The position numbers and the translations under genes were made by a program. 64,000 nt of DNA, from contig JAESUZ010005169.1 of the NCBI GenBank assembly GCA_017311185.1, positions 981,001 through 1,045,000 of the forward strand, given 5' to 3'. A model generated the notes under the pieces. It did no database searches. It saw only the letters and a program-made list of their open reading frames with translations, and was not told the origin of the DNA. The stretch is from Proteles cristata cristata. Its lineage: Eukaryota > Chordata > Mammalia > Carnivora > Hyaenidae. Below, piece after piece: positions 36,552 through 47,539 of the stretch; the first letter of the stretch is position 1; every line of letters starts with the position of its first letter.

Positions 36552-36568
36552 CTACAATCCTAACTTCT

Positions 36569-36786
36569 TTTTTTTTTAATATTTTTATTTATTTCTAGGA
36601 GAGAGAGAGAGAGAGACAGTGTGAGCAGGAGAGGGTCAGAGAGAGGAGTCACAGACTCTGAAACAGGCTCCAGGCTCTGAGCTGGCAGTCAGCACAGAGC
36701 CCGACGCGGGGCTCGAACCCACGAACCGCGAGCTCATGACCTAAGCGAAAGTCGGACGCTTAACCGACTAAGCCACCCAGGTGCCC
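36569..36786 (-). mobile_element. Young felid SINE, reverse
   Basis: Near-consensus: CTAGGAGAGAGAG, GACGCGGGGCTCGAACCC, head CCACCCAGGTGCCCC. Perfect 17-bp target duplication CTACAATCCTAACTTCT at 36552-36568 and 36787-36803. Confidence 0.97.
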
Positions 36787-36803
36787 CTACAATCCTAACT
36801 TCT

Positions 36804-37988
36804 ATCTGGGAATCATTGGCCATCGCTAGCCTTTATATAAAGGATGGCTACAATGGAAAAACTTGGTGACAGAATTATTGAGAAAGGACACGGAGCTTTC
36901 TCTGAATTTTAAAATATGAGTAGGATTCCAAAAAGCAGGAACATGAAAGAAGACACATTCAATAGAAGACTACTTAAATATAAACACTTGCAGCTATAAG
37001 CATGTGGTTTGGCTAAGGTCAAGGGCAGCCCACCATGATGGAAAACAGAACCAGACTAGCACTGGGAAAGCAAGAAGTTCAGGCTCACATAAGCTGTTCT
37101 TGCTCTGCCACACACTGGCCATGAGACCTTCTACACTACATGGAGGTTAGGTTTTTACTGGAGAACAAGGGAGTTGATTTCTATCTGTTCGCTTCCTGTG
37201 CTTATGCAATTCTGTATGTACTAAAAAATTTGGCCCACCACCCAAATGTCGGGCATGGAAGTTATCAATTTATTTGACTGGGAATTGAAATGAGCATACT
37301 GTGTGCTCCCTCTCTTAAGGAATTTATTAATCATTAAATGTAAATAAAAAAGCAAAATATTGCTTTCTTTGCTTCTCTGGCCTGATTTCAATGTCACCCT
37401 TTTTTTCTTTTATTCCTTGCATAAATCATACAACTTATTTTTTTAGACTACATTTTCTCTCTTTGTTCCTCTTTCCCATTTCTGTGAAATGAGTCCCAGT
37501 GAGACCCTGGTCATGAGTACACGCATGTAGATGACCCAGTGAAGAGCTGGTATAGCTTGTGTGGTTATAGTAATGAACCAATTCTATAACTACAGAGTCA
37601 TTGGCTTAGAGCATTTATTGTGTTTCTACACAGCAAAAATTAATTTCCTAGGGTTCCTGATGGCTCAACTCTAAGATGTTTACTTTCACTTTCCTCAGAC
37701 CCTGTGCTCCACTGTTTAGCTCTCTCTTAATAAAACCCAAGAGTTCTAGGCTTCAAACTGGATCTGGCTTTTTCTTTGAAATTTCATATAGCTTCCTTCA
37801 AGAATCTACATCTTTAAAAAGAGACCTCTTTCCTGTAATTTGGTTTTCAAATAAATAAATAAACATGCAAACAAACCAACAAAAAGGATTGTGTGGAGTT
37901 CAGCAAGAGGGGAGGATTTTTTAGCATCGGTGAAAATTATTTCTTTCTAAATTATCTTGAGATTCAGTTTAATTATTTCTCATTAGAG
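36804..37988. other. Unassigned unique sequence, 1.2 kb
   Basis: Nothing recognised with confidence. Confidence 0.45.
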
Positions 37989-38012
37989 TATGTATGTATG
38001 TATGTATGTATT
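37989..38012 (+). repeat. (ATGT)n microsatellite
   Basis: About six tetranucleotide units (GTAT/ATGT), followed by TTTG repeats. Confidence 0.92.
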
Positions 38013-38864
38013 TGTTTGTTTACCTCCAGTGGGGAACATAGGAGAATTAGAAAGGAGGATGAGTCTGTTTGCACTTGGATTTGTCCTTACATAACCATCA
38101 GGTGTTCTGGCAAACGATGATACTGAGTTTGAAGGAATGCTGGAAAGCAGTCATCCGGAAGAAAATAAATTGGAGATTAAAAATGTCTGGTTTTTTGCCA
38201 TAGTGGTTTTTTGAGTCAAATGCCTTTGACTTTCATGAAGATCATAATGAATAAATACAGAAATGATTCAGTGTTTATGAGTGTTTGAGTTCTGGAGGAG
38301 GGAAGCAGAGAGGTGACAGAGGGGTGGCATTTGCCAGTGAATAAAACTTCTTCCAGGCAGGTGGCTAAATCTTGACAAACTGCCAAAGCACTTAACAGCA
38401 GCCACTGTTGCTCAAGGCAGTCTTCCATGCTTTTAATTTTTTCCAGACTGAAATACCTTGAGCAAAAGAAGCTGCCAGCAACTGCCATCAAGGGAGGATT
38501 GTAGAAATGACAGAAAGAGAGGCTGAGTGTCTGAGCCAGGTGAGGCAATAGGTGGGCCTTCTGGTGATGGAGAAACGGTGAGAACAAGGTGAATAGGGGT
38601 AGCTGCAGGAATATGAGTGTCTCAGGAAACCAAGAAATCTACTCTTTAATCTTCATAGAGGACATAGTGAAATCCTAGTAATCGTGGAAACAGGGATCAT
38701 GCCTGTTAATACACTTCTGTGACCCCAGTCAGGCATAGAGTTATAAATATTGAATATTAATCGAAAAGGTAGAATAGAATCCAACTGGAGACAGACTGGA
38801 AGGGAGCGCAAAAGTAAACTGAATTAAATTGTGTAATAAGTTGTGAGTAGTTCCAGTGTATCTT
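38013..38864. other. Unassigned unique sequence
   Basis: Holds a minus-strand ORF of 123 codons (38216-38587). It has no recognisable domain, signal peptide or family resemblance, and this region has no other gene signal. I read it as a chance ORF. Confidence 0.45.
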
Positions 38865-38985
38865 GAACACTGGAGCACAGGCCTGGCTTCTAGTTCCACC
38901 TCTGCTGTATCTGACCATGTGATTTTGCATGTCCAGGTAGCTCCTCCAGAGCTTAATATCTTCATCTGTTAAGCAACAACAACAA
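38865..38985 (+). mobile_element. MIR fragment, forward
   Basis: MIR 5' half: GAGCACAGGCCTGGCTTCTA, GTTCCACCTCTGCTGTATC, GACCATGTGATTTTGCATG, then TTAATATCTTCATCTGTTAA. Confidence 0.7.
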
Positions 38986-40049
38986 AATAACAATGAAGAA
39001 TGTTCGAATCATGTTCAATGATTAATCATAACTTCTAGGTCTGATACTGTATTATTCTTACTTTTTTCTAAGAGAAACTTTCAAAATGGCAGATGCTCAG
39101 GGAGCGAAGGGAGACATGGTGTGTTAAAATGTGATTTAAAATAATACATAAATGCAATAATTGAAATTGGAAATTCAAGCATCAATGAGGTCACTTGTCC
39201 ACAGGGGAAAGTGAGCTATTATAAAACCTATCCCTGACTCTTCATTAACAGTAACATGATTGAGAATTTATTTTTAAACCCAAGCAGTATATGATTTTGC
39301 CTGTAAATGTGCCTTGACAAAATGAGAACCTCTAGCAAGAGCAGGATTGAGAGAGCGTAAAAGCTTTGGGTGAGTTTCATAGGTCTTACAGCTTTGTTTG
39401 TTTGTTTCATATCTGCAAGATCACTTGTCAGAAATAAAATTCCCCGAAGTCTCTCTCTTCAGTTCCTACTTTATCTGCCCACTCAGAAGGCTTATGTGCA
39501 TCAGACACATGTCTTCATAAACAAAGTAAAATTTTAGTACACAGCTGGGAACAGAGACTTATTCAAAATCAAATAGTTTCTTATTTGGTGATACTGCTTG
39601 TGAAGGGAATACATATGGCCACCACAGTGGTGTGGCTATTGGTTTTCTAGGAAAGGGTCCCCCCAAGAATATATTTTGTTAACCTTCTTAAAGGAACTAC
39701 TTTGCCACGGGACAAATATTTTCTTCCCAATATCACATTCCAATAGCTCGTATTCATGCTGGAGTGTAAATAAAATATAGCCAAATATTATCTGAGGTCA
39801 GTTTGAAAAGGGGGTGGTAAAGGAATAAGTGCTACCATAAATGTTTATATGTTAGAAGCTGAAGCATCATCACCTTAATTTTGTCACAAGTTCTTTCCAA
39901 ACTGAAAGGTCAAGGAGGAATTAGTCATAATGTGCATTTTATTTTATTTTCCTTTTTACTTTACTGTTTTATGTTATCTGGAAGGATTTACATAGAACCC
40001 TAACAGGAAATACAGACTAGTAGCATGATAGAATAGAAAAAGTACTACC
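38986..40049. other. Unassigned unique sequence, 1.1 kb
   Basis: Nothing recognised. Confidence 0.5.
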
Positions 40050-40252
40050 AGCATGCCTGGGTGGCTCAGTTGGTTGAGTGTCTGATGTCAGCTCAGGTCA
40101 TGATCTCACGATCTCGTGATTCCTGAGTTAGATGCCTGCATCTAGCTTGCTGCCATCAGGGCCCGCTTAGATCCTCTGTCCCTTCTCTCTCCACCCCTCC
40201 CCCACTTGAGCTCTCTCTCCAGAATAAATAAACACTGAAAAGAAGAAGAAGA
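40050..40252 (+). mobile_element. Felid SINE, forward, diverged
   Basis: Head GCATGCCTGGGTGGCTCAG, A box TGGCTCAGTTGG, disturbed B box, CT segment, AATAAATAAACACTG tail that has become (AAG)n. No clear target duplication. Old copy. Confidence 0.9.
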
Positions 40253-40254
40253 AA

Positions 40255-40385
40255 AGCAGTTTCTGGAATTAGGAGATTTAAATTCTAAACTTCTGGCCTT
40301 GAGCAACTCAGTATCTCTGAGTTTTGGTTTTGTTTGTTTTAATGTGTAAAACAAGGGGAGATATGACAGTGATCTCTGTGGACCT
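40255..40385 (+). mobile_element. Possible MIR fragment
   Basis: TCTGGAATTAGGAGATTTAA, CTTGAGCAACTCAGTATCTC and GTGTAAAACAAGGGGAGAT follow MIR order loosely. Confidence 0.5.
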
Positions 40386-40403
40386 TCTCAATCCTAAACT
40401 TTT

Positions 40404-40529
40404 CTCTTTTTTAAAAAATTTTTATTTATTTATTTTTATTTTAAATAGTTTATTGTCATGTTGGTTTCTATATAACACCCAGTGCTTATCCCCACAAGTG
40501 CCCTCCTCCATGCCCATCACCGCCCTCCC
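40404..40529 (-). mobile_element. Short L1 3' end sharing its target site with the full-length L1
   Basis: A copy of about 125 bp: T/A-rich tail, then the reversed 3' UTR (AACACCCAGTGCTTATCCCC, CCTCCTCCATGCCCATC). Its 3'-UTR text differs from the big L1 (ATATAGAAACCAACATG on its own strand), so it is a separate, probably older copy. It is flanked by CAATCCTAAACTTTT at 40389-40403 and 40530-40544. Confidence 0.9.
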
Positions 40530-40540
40530 CAATCCTAAAC

Positions 40541-40602
40541 TTTTTTTTTTCTTTTTTTTTTCTTTTCTTTTCTTTTTCTTCTTTCTTTTTTTTTTTTTTT
40601 TT
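40541..40602 (-). repeat. L1 A tail with G interruptions
   Basis: On the plus strand this is a T run broken by single Cs (TTTTCTTTTCTTTT pattern). It is the L1 poly(A) tail, expanded or mutated. It runs straight into the target duplication. Confidence 0.9.
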
Positions 40603-40799
40603 ACAAATAGTTTATTGTCAAATTAGTTTCAACATAACACCCAGTGCTCATCCCCACAAGTGCCCTCCTCCATGCCCACCCCTCCTCCCCCCCACATCCA
40701 CCAGTCCTCAGTTTTTGTCAGCATTCAAGAGTCTCTCATGGTTTGCCTCTCTCCCTTTCCCCCACCATTTCTGCCCTTCTTCTCCCCCTTGGTCCTCTG

Positions 40800-43700
40800 T
40801 TAAGTTCCTCCTAATCCTCCTATACGTGCACACATATATTTGTCTTTCTCTGCCTGACTTATTTCGCTCAGCATAACACCCTCAAGGTCCATCCATGTTG
40901 CTACACATGGCCAGATTTCATTGTTTCTCATTGCCATGTAGTATTCCATGGTATAGATAAACCACATCTTCTTGATCCATTCATCTGTTATGGACACTTA
41001 GGCTCTTTCCATGTTTAAGCTATTGTGGAGAGTGCTGCTATGAACATTGGGGTCCATGTGCTCCTATGCATCAGCACTTCTGTATCCCTTGGGTAAATTC
41101 CTAGCAGTGCTATTGCTGGGTCATAGGGGAGTTCTATTGTTAGTTTCCTTAGGAACCTCCACACTGTTTTCCAGAGGGGCTGTACCAGTTTACATTCCCA
41201 CCAACAGTGTAGGAGGGTGCCCGTTTCTCCACATCCTCGCCAGCATCTAGAGTTCTCTGATTGGCTCATTTTAGCCACTCTGACTGGCGTGAGGTGGTAT
41301 CTCAGTGTGGTTTTGATTTGTATTTCCCTGATGAGGAGGGATGCTGAGCATCGTTTCATGTGTCTGTTGGCCATCTGGATGTCCTCTTTGGAGAAGTGTC
41401 TGTTCATATCTTCTGCCCATTTCTTCACTGGGTTGTTTGTTTTTCGGGTGTGTAGTTTGGTGACTTCCTTGTAGATTCTGGATATCAACCCTTTATCTGA
41501 TATGTCATTTGCAACTATCTTTTCCCATTCCGTTGGTTGCCTATTAATTTTCTGGGTTGTTTCCTTGGCTGTGCAGAAGCTTTTAATCTTGAGGAGGTCC
41601 CAACAGTTTATTTTTGCTCTTGATTCCCTTGCTTTTGGGGATGTGTCAAGTAAGAAGTTGCTGCGGTGGAGGTCAAGGAGGTTGTTTCCTGCTTTCTCCT
41701 CTAGGGTGTTGATAGTTTCCTGTCTCACGTTCAGGTCCTTTATCCATTTTGAGTTGATTTTTGTGCATGGTGTGAGAAAATGATCTAGTTTCATTCTTCT
41801 GCATGTTGCTGTCCAGTTCTCCCAACACCATCTGTTAAAAAGGCTGTCTTTTTTCCATCGGATATTCTTTCCTGCTTTGTCAAAGATTAGTTGGCTGTAT
41901 ACTTTTGGGTCCACTTCTGAGTTCTCAATTCTGTTCCATTGGTCTATGTGTCTGTTTTTGTGCCAATACCATACTGTCTTGATGATGACAGCTTTGTAGT
42001 AGAGGCTAAAGTCTGGGATGGTGATCCCTCCCGTTTTGGTTTTATTTTTCAGGATTACTTTGGCTATTCGGGGTCTTTTGTGGTTCCATACAAATTTTTG
42101 GATAGTTTGTTCTAGTTTTGAGAAGTATGCTGGTGCAATTTTGATTGGAATTGCATTGAATGTGTAGAGTGCCTTAGGTAGTAATGATATCTTAACTATA
42201 TTTATTCTTCCTATCCATGAGCATGGAATGTTTTTCCATTTCTTTGTGTCTTCTTCAATTTCCTTCATAAGTTTTCTATAGTTTTCATCATACAGATCTC
42301 TTGTATCCTTGGATAGGTTTATTCCGAGGTATTTTATGGTTTTTTGTGCAATTGTGAATGGGATCCATTTCTTGATTTCCCTTTCTGTTGCTTCATTGTT
42401 GGTGTATAAAAATGCAACCGATTTCTGTACGTTGATTTTGTACCCTGCAACTTGGCTGAATTCTTGGATCAGTTCTAGTAGGCTTCTGGTGGAGTCTGTC
42501 GGGTTTTCTATGTAGAGTATCATGTCATCTGCGAAGAGTGAAAGTTTGACTTCCTCTTTACCAATTCTGATGCCTTTGATTTCCTTTTGGTGTCTGATGG
42601 CTGATGCTAGGACTTCCAGCACTATGTTAAACAACAGTGGTGAGAGTGGGCATCCCTGTCGTGTTCCTGATCTCAGGGGGAAAGCTCTCAGTTTTTCCCC
42701 GTTGAGGATGATGTTAGCTGAAGGCTTCTCATAGATGGCTTTGATGATGTTTAAGTAGGTTTCTTCTATCCCAACTTTCTCGAGAGTCTTTATTAAGAAG
42801 GGATGCTGTATTTTGTCAAATGCTTTTTCTGCATCTATTGACAGGATCATATGGTTTTTATCTTTTCTTTTATTGATATGATATCACATTGATTGATTTG
42901 CGAATGTTGAACCAGCCCTGTAACCCAGGAATGAATCCCACTTGATCTTGGTGGATGATTCTTTTGATATGCTGCTGGATTCGATTTGCAAGGATCTTGT
43001 TGAGAATTTTTGCATCGGTATTCATCAAGGATATTGGCCTGTAGTTCTCTTTTTCTGCTGGATCTCTGTCTGGCTTGGGAATCAGTGTGATGCTGGCTTC
43101 ATAAAATGAGTCCGGGAGTTTTCCTTCGCTTTCTATTTTTTGGAATAACTTGAGAAGAATTGGGATTAATTCTGTTTTAAATGTCTGGTAGAATTCCCCA
43201 GGGAAGCCATCAGGTCCAGGGCTCTTATTTGTTGGGAGATTTTTGTCACTGATTCGATTTCTTCACTCGTTATGGGTCTGTTCAGGTTTTCTATTTCTTC
43301 CCATGTGAATTTTGGTAGTGAGTGTGTGTTTAGGAATTTGTCCATTTCTTCTAAGTTGTCCAATTTGTTGGCATATAATTTTTCATAGTATTCCCTGATA
43401 ATTGCTTGTATTTCTGAGGGGTTGGTTGTAATAAGTCCATTTTCATTCATAATTTTGTCTATTTGGGTGCTCTCTCTTTTCTTTTTGGATAAGTCTGGCT
43501 AGAGGTTTGTCAATTTTGTTTACTTTTTCAAAAAACCAACTCTTGGTTTCATGGATCTGTTCAGTTGTTTCTTTGGTCTCTATGTTGTTTATTTCTGCTC
43601 TAATTTTTACTATTTCTCTTCTTCTACTGGGTTTAGGGCGTTCTTGTTGCTCTGCCTCTAGTTCCTTTAGGTGAGCTGTTAGATTTTGGACTTGTGCTTT

Positions 43701-44647
43701 TCTAATCTCTTGAAATAGGCCTGGAGAGCAATGTACTTTCCTCTTAGGACTGCCTTTGCCGCATCCCATAGATTTTGAATGGTTGTGTTTTCATTTTCAT
43801 TTGTTTCCATATATTTTTTAATTTTATCTCTAATTGCCTGATTGGCCCATTCATTCTTTAGAAGGGTGTTCCTTTACCTCCATGTTTTTGGAAGTTTTCC
43901 AGACTTCTTCCTGTAATTGATTTCAAGTTTCAAAGCATTATGATCTGACAGTGTGCATGGTATGATCTCTATTCTTTTATATTTATTGAGGGCTGCTTTA
44001 TGTCCCAGTATGTGATCTATCTTGGAGAATGTGCCATGCGCACTTGAGAAGAAAGTAAATTCCCTGGCCTCAGGATGTAAAGTTCTAAATATATCCGTCA
44101 GGTCCATCTGGTCCAATGTATCTTTCAAGTCCATTATTTCTTTAGTGATTTTCTGTCTGGTTGACCTATCCATTGCTGTAAGCGGAGTATTAAAGTCCCC
44201 TGCTGTTAGCACATTCTTATCTATAAGCTTGTTTCTGTTTGTGATTAATTGTTTTAGATATTTAGGTGCTCCCATATTCGGTGCGTAGACATTTATGATT
44301 TTTAGTTCTTCCTGATGGATGGACCCTGTAATTATTATGTAGTGCCCTTCTTCATCTCTTGTGATTGTCTTTAATTTAAAGTCCAGTTTGTCTGATATAA
44401 GTATCGCTACTCCGGCTTTCTTTTGATTTCCTGTAGCATGATATATATTTCTCCATCCCCTTACTTTTAATCTGAAGGTATCTTCCCGTCTAAAATGAGT
44501 TTCTTGTAGACAGCATATAGATGGATTTTGTTTTTTAATCCATTCTGCTACCCTATGTCTTTTGATTGGAGCATTCAGCCCATTTACATTCAGTGTTATT
44601 ATTGAAATAGGTGGGTTTAGAGTCTTTGTATCTTTTGTAGGGTTCAT
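40800..44647 (-). pseudogene. L1 ORF2 (endonuclease and reverse transcriptase), broken
   Basis: L1 ORF2p nicks target DNA and reverse-transcribes RNA at the nick. The N-terminal 257-codon frame (44647-43874) is an APE-type endonuclease with its key residues: N20, E49, D151/N153, D211 and SDH at 234-236. A frame of 611 codons (42850-41015) holds most of the RT, with FADD at 42535-42524 and [12 protein letters not shown] upstream, and the C-terminal cysteine-rich region. Breaks, in order: in-frame TAA at 43876-43874; frame changes near 43700, 43485, 43247 and 42880; in-frame TAA at 41017-41015; and a 1-bp loss near 40988. At least seven breaks mean no functional ORF2p from this copy, although every catalytic motif is still readable. 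Confidence 0.95.
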
Positions 44648-44692
44648 GTTTGTAGTGGTGTCTCTGGAATCTTTGTTCTTGCAACCTTTCCT

Positions 44693-45588
44693 TCAAAGCA
44701 TCCCCCTCAGGATTTCTTGTAGGGCTGGCTTCATGGTGACAAATTCTTTCAATTTTCTGTTTGTTTGGAAAGGTTTTTATCTCTCCTTCTATTTTGAATG
44801 ACAGGCTTGCTGGATAGAGAATTCTTGGCTGCATATTTTTACTGTTCATCACATTGAAGATCTCTTGCCATTCCTTTCTGGCCTGCCACATTTCAGTAGA
44901 TAGGTCTGTCACCACTCTGATGGGTTTCCCTTTGTATGTGAGGGCCCATTTCTCCCTAGCTGCTTTCAAAATTCCCTCTTTGTCCTTGTATTTTGCCATT
45001 TTTACGATGATATGTCGTGCTGAAGATCGATTCAAGTTCCGTCTGAGGGGAGTCCTCTGAGCCTCTTGTATTTCCACATTGACTTCCTTCCCCAGGTCGG
45101 GGAAGTTCTCTGCTATAATTTGTTCCAGGACTCCTTCAGCACCTTTCCCTCTCTCTTCCTCTTCTGGGATTCCTATGATACGGATATTGTTGCGTTTGAC
45201 TGTGTCGCTGAGCTCTCGAATTCTTCTTTCCTGTTCCTGGATCAGTTTGTCTCTTTTTTTTGTCAGCTTCTTGTTTTTCTATAATGTTGTGTTCTAAATC
45301 ACTTATTCTCCTTTCTGCCTCTTCAATCCGTGCATTGGAGGCCTCTAATTTATTATGTATCTCATTTATCGCATGTTTTAATTCTTCATGCCTACTTTTA
45401 TTTTCCATTCTGTCTGTAGCCATAGTTTCTTTGATGTCCCCTATGTTTATTTCAAGCCCAGCTATTAATTTTACCATTATTATTCTAAAATCTTGTTCAC
45501 TTATGCTGCTGATATCTGTTTTGAGCAGTTCATTAGCTGTCATTTCTTCTTGGAGTTTCTTTGGAGGAGAGCTCTTTCGTTTCGTCAT
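44693..45588 (-). pseudogene. L1 ORF1 (RNA-binding protein), two frameshifts
   Basis: ORF1p is the trimeric RNA-binding chaperone of the L1 particle. The first frame (45588 to about 45262) starts MTKRKSSPPKK and carries a heptad-rich coiled coil (NKLEASNARIEEAERRISDL). It shifts at a run of eight A (45261-45254). The RNA-recognition and C-terminal domains continue in another frame, including RHIIVKMAKYKDKEGILKAA and WALTYKGKPIRVVTDLS. A second shift in an A run near 44753 changes the last 20 or so codons. The original stop is at 44695-44693. Both shifts are 1-bp and lie in homopolymers, so a read error cannot be excluded. Confidence 0.93.
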
Positions 45589-46386
45589 TTTAGTTAGCTT
45601 TCCGGCTCTTGTTGGTTTTAAAGACCTGTTATGCTCTCTGTTTCTATGAGCACTGCTATATCCAAGAAGACTCTTGACTTTCCAGGGCCTATCCTTTCAG
45701 AGATTGTTTTTTGAATGGTATCCCTCGGTCACTCTTGTTGGGACCTTAGTTATTTTATTTTCCTATTCGTAGTGATATTTGGGACTCTTCACCTTGTGTA
45801 CTCTAGCTTGTTTCTTGATGTAGCTCTGGAAAAGAAAACAGACAGACAAACACACAGGGAGCAGGAGCACACAAACCCACAGGCTGATTCAACTAACATG
45901 CAAAGCAAGAGGGAAAACGAAAAAGTTAATATAAAAGACGGAGGAGGGAGGGCGAATAATAGGGAGCATAAAATACATAAAAGGGTCAAAAAGGGGAAAA
46001 GAAAAGGAAAAAAGAAGAAAACCGATGGACAAAGAACGGTTTAAATCATATACCTGTATTTCCTAGCTACAGTTAAATAGCCGTGTGTATGCAGTGCTGG
46101 TTGAAGAGCATAGAGAAAAAGAGAGAAGGCAGGGCGAGATGAGGCAGATTTGGAAATAGAATGAACAGGCAGAAGGGATAAGAAGCTTTTTTCAAAGAGG
46201 TAAAGGGTAGAGTGTGGTTGGATAGGTGAGAGAAGGATGCTGGAATTATCCAGAGAAACTATATAGTCTAATTACTCCTGACAGAAATAGCTGAAAAAGT
46301 CGGTAGGTGTAGAATTTACATTTACAGAATGGACTTGTTGTGATTGTTTAAGCAAGCTGGCGACCAGAGTTAATCAGGTCAGTGTT

Positions 46387-46517
46387 TTGGGGAAAAAAGA
46401 GAAAGAAGAAGAAAAAAGAGAAAAGAAAGGGAAAAAAAAGGAAGAAAAAAAAAAGGAAGAAAAAAAAAGGAAGAAAAAAAAAGGGAAAAAAAAAGGGAAA
46501 AAAAAAGGGGGAGGAGG
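46387..46517 (+). repeat. Polypurine tract in L1 5' UTR
   Basis: About 130 bases almost entirely G and A on the plus strand (GGAAGAAAAAAAA units). This is pyrimidine-rich on the L1 sense strand. Confidence 0.9.
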
Positions 46518-46867
46518 TCACCTCTCAGTCAGGGATGGGCGTGGCGTGATCCGATGCCTCAGGCGGGGGTTCTGCCTTGGTGATTGTGGGGAGGAGGGTG
46601 ACGGTGCTCCAGTCCCTTCTTGAACCCCGCACTGCAGCTCGCTTTTTTTTTTTTTTTGGCGTATCAACTTCCCGTTCCGGGGACACAGCCGAAGTTGGTT
46701 GCACTCTTCAACCCAGGCCAGTTCCAATCTCCAAATCCCAGTCCGGGCCCCGCTGAAGTTGCTTTAGACACAGCTTCCCAGACAACCCCCTCGGGCTATT
46801 CCAGGCTCCCTGCTGAGCTCTGGGGGCGGAGTCAGAATCGCTGCTTCCTTCTCTGGGTCCGGCTGGC

Positions 46868-46877
46868 GCGCATGCGC
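46868..46877. promoter_or_regulatory. NRF1-like palindrome
   Basis: CGCGCATGCGCA (46867-46878) matches the NRF1 consensus YGCGCAYGCGCR at every position. It sits in the CpG-dense part of the L1 5' UTR. Confidence 0.6.
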
Positions 46878-47539
46878 AGGGCTCGCCTGCCGTGTCCGCG
46901 TAGCCTGAGCCCGCTGGAGTGAGGAAAACCGGGTCTCTCTATGGCTCGTCACCCGAAGTACGAACCCACAGGCAAATTTCCCAGTGTTTAGCTCTTTGCC
47001 TTCCCTCTCGAGTTCCAGCCAGTCAGGAGCGCGCGGACGCCCGGTGTCTGTGCGTCTCTTTCAGGGGTCCCAGCCGCCCTGGAGCTACAATGGCGGCAGG
47101 CACGCCGCCGCCGCTTTAAAACTCAACCTCCAGTTGTGGCACAAAGAAGCAGTTTGTGTGCTCAGCCTCCCCCAGGACCAGTTGTCACGAGTGGACCTGG
47201 TGTGCAGGTATTTGGCAAGTACGGTCTTTCTATGCACCGAGTGAAGATTTTTCTGTCTCGGACTCTCTCCTTTTCTCCTCTCACTCCCCGTAGAGGGTAG
47301 AGGGGGATCGCCTCCCACCCTGGAGGCTCCGATCCCGGCCCGATTTTACCTTCCCCGGTTCTCACTCACGTTAGAAGGCTTTCTCAGTGGATTCTGCGTC
47401 CTTTTTCTCCCAGTCTCTCAGGTTTTGTAAGGTTTCCAATGGCTTCAGATCTTTTCTGTGTGATGTATGGGCGCGAGTGCAAGTACAGAGCTCCTTACTT
47501 CTCCGCCATCTTGCCCCCCTCTCCCAATCCTAAACTTTT

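Larger units (their letters stand above)
40545..47524 (-). mobile_element. Full-length felid L1 (LINE-1), about 7 kb
   Basis: All L1 parts are present on the minus strand. From 47524 down these are a 1.9-kb 5' UTR starting with a YY1-like GGCAAGATGGCGGAG (47500-47514), ORF1 (45588-44693), a spacer of about 45 bp, ORF2 (44647-40800), a 3' UTR of about 200 bp, and a long T/C-interrupted tail (40545-40602). Target duplication CAATCCTAAACTTTT flanks it at 40530-40544 and 47525-47539. Both ORFs carry frameshifts or stops, so the copy looks dead for autonomous movement as sequenced. It is the parent type of the truncated copies at 12098 and 19397. Confidence 0.97.
45589..47524 (-). promoter_or_regulatory. 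L1 5' UTR: internal promoter with CpG island
   Basis: A 1.9-kb leader drives L1 transcription from its own first base. Its start carries a YY1-like site (AAGATGGCGG on the L1 strand), which in human L1 places the start site. From about 46510 to 47110 it is GC- and CpG-rich, with GGGGCGGAG (SP1-like) and a perfect palindrome GCGCATGCGC (46868-46877, NRF1-like). Another ATGGCGGC lies on the opposite strand at 47089-47096. Nearer ORF1 is a purine tract (46387-46517). Promoter activity is inferred from family knowledge. Confidence 0.8.

Noticed and set aside
37640..37870. Possible processed pseudogene or LTR end with AATAAA
   Set aside because: AATAAA-like text occurs (CTTAATAAAACCC) but there is no A tail, target duplication or recognisable coding match.
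38216..38587. 123-codon minus-strand ORF
   Set aside because: It is the longest ORF outside L1 but has no domain, no family resemblance and no neighbouring exon signals. The length is within chance for 64 kb.
41047..45649. Many plus-strand ORFs of 65-130 codons opposite the L1
   Set aside because: These are shadows of the real minus-strand ORF1 and ORF2.
46868..47110. Promoter and first exon of a cellular gene (CpG island)
   Set aside because: The island lies wholly inside the L1 5' UTR, bounded by the L1 target duplication, and no cellular exon follows.
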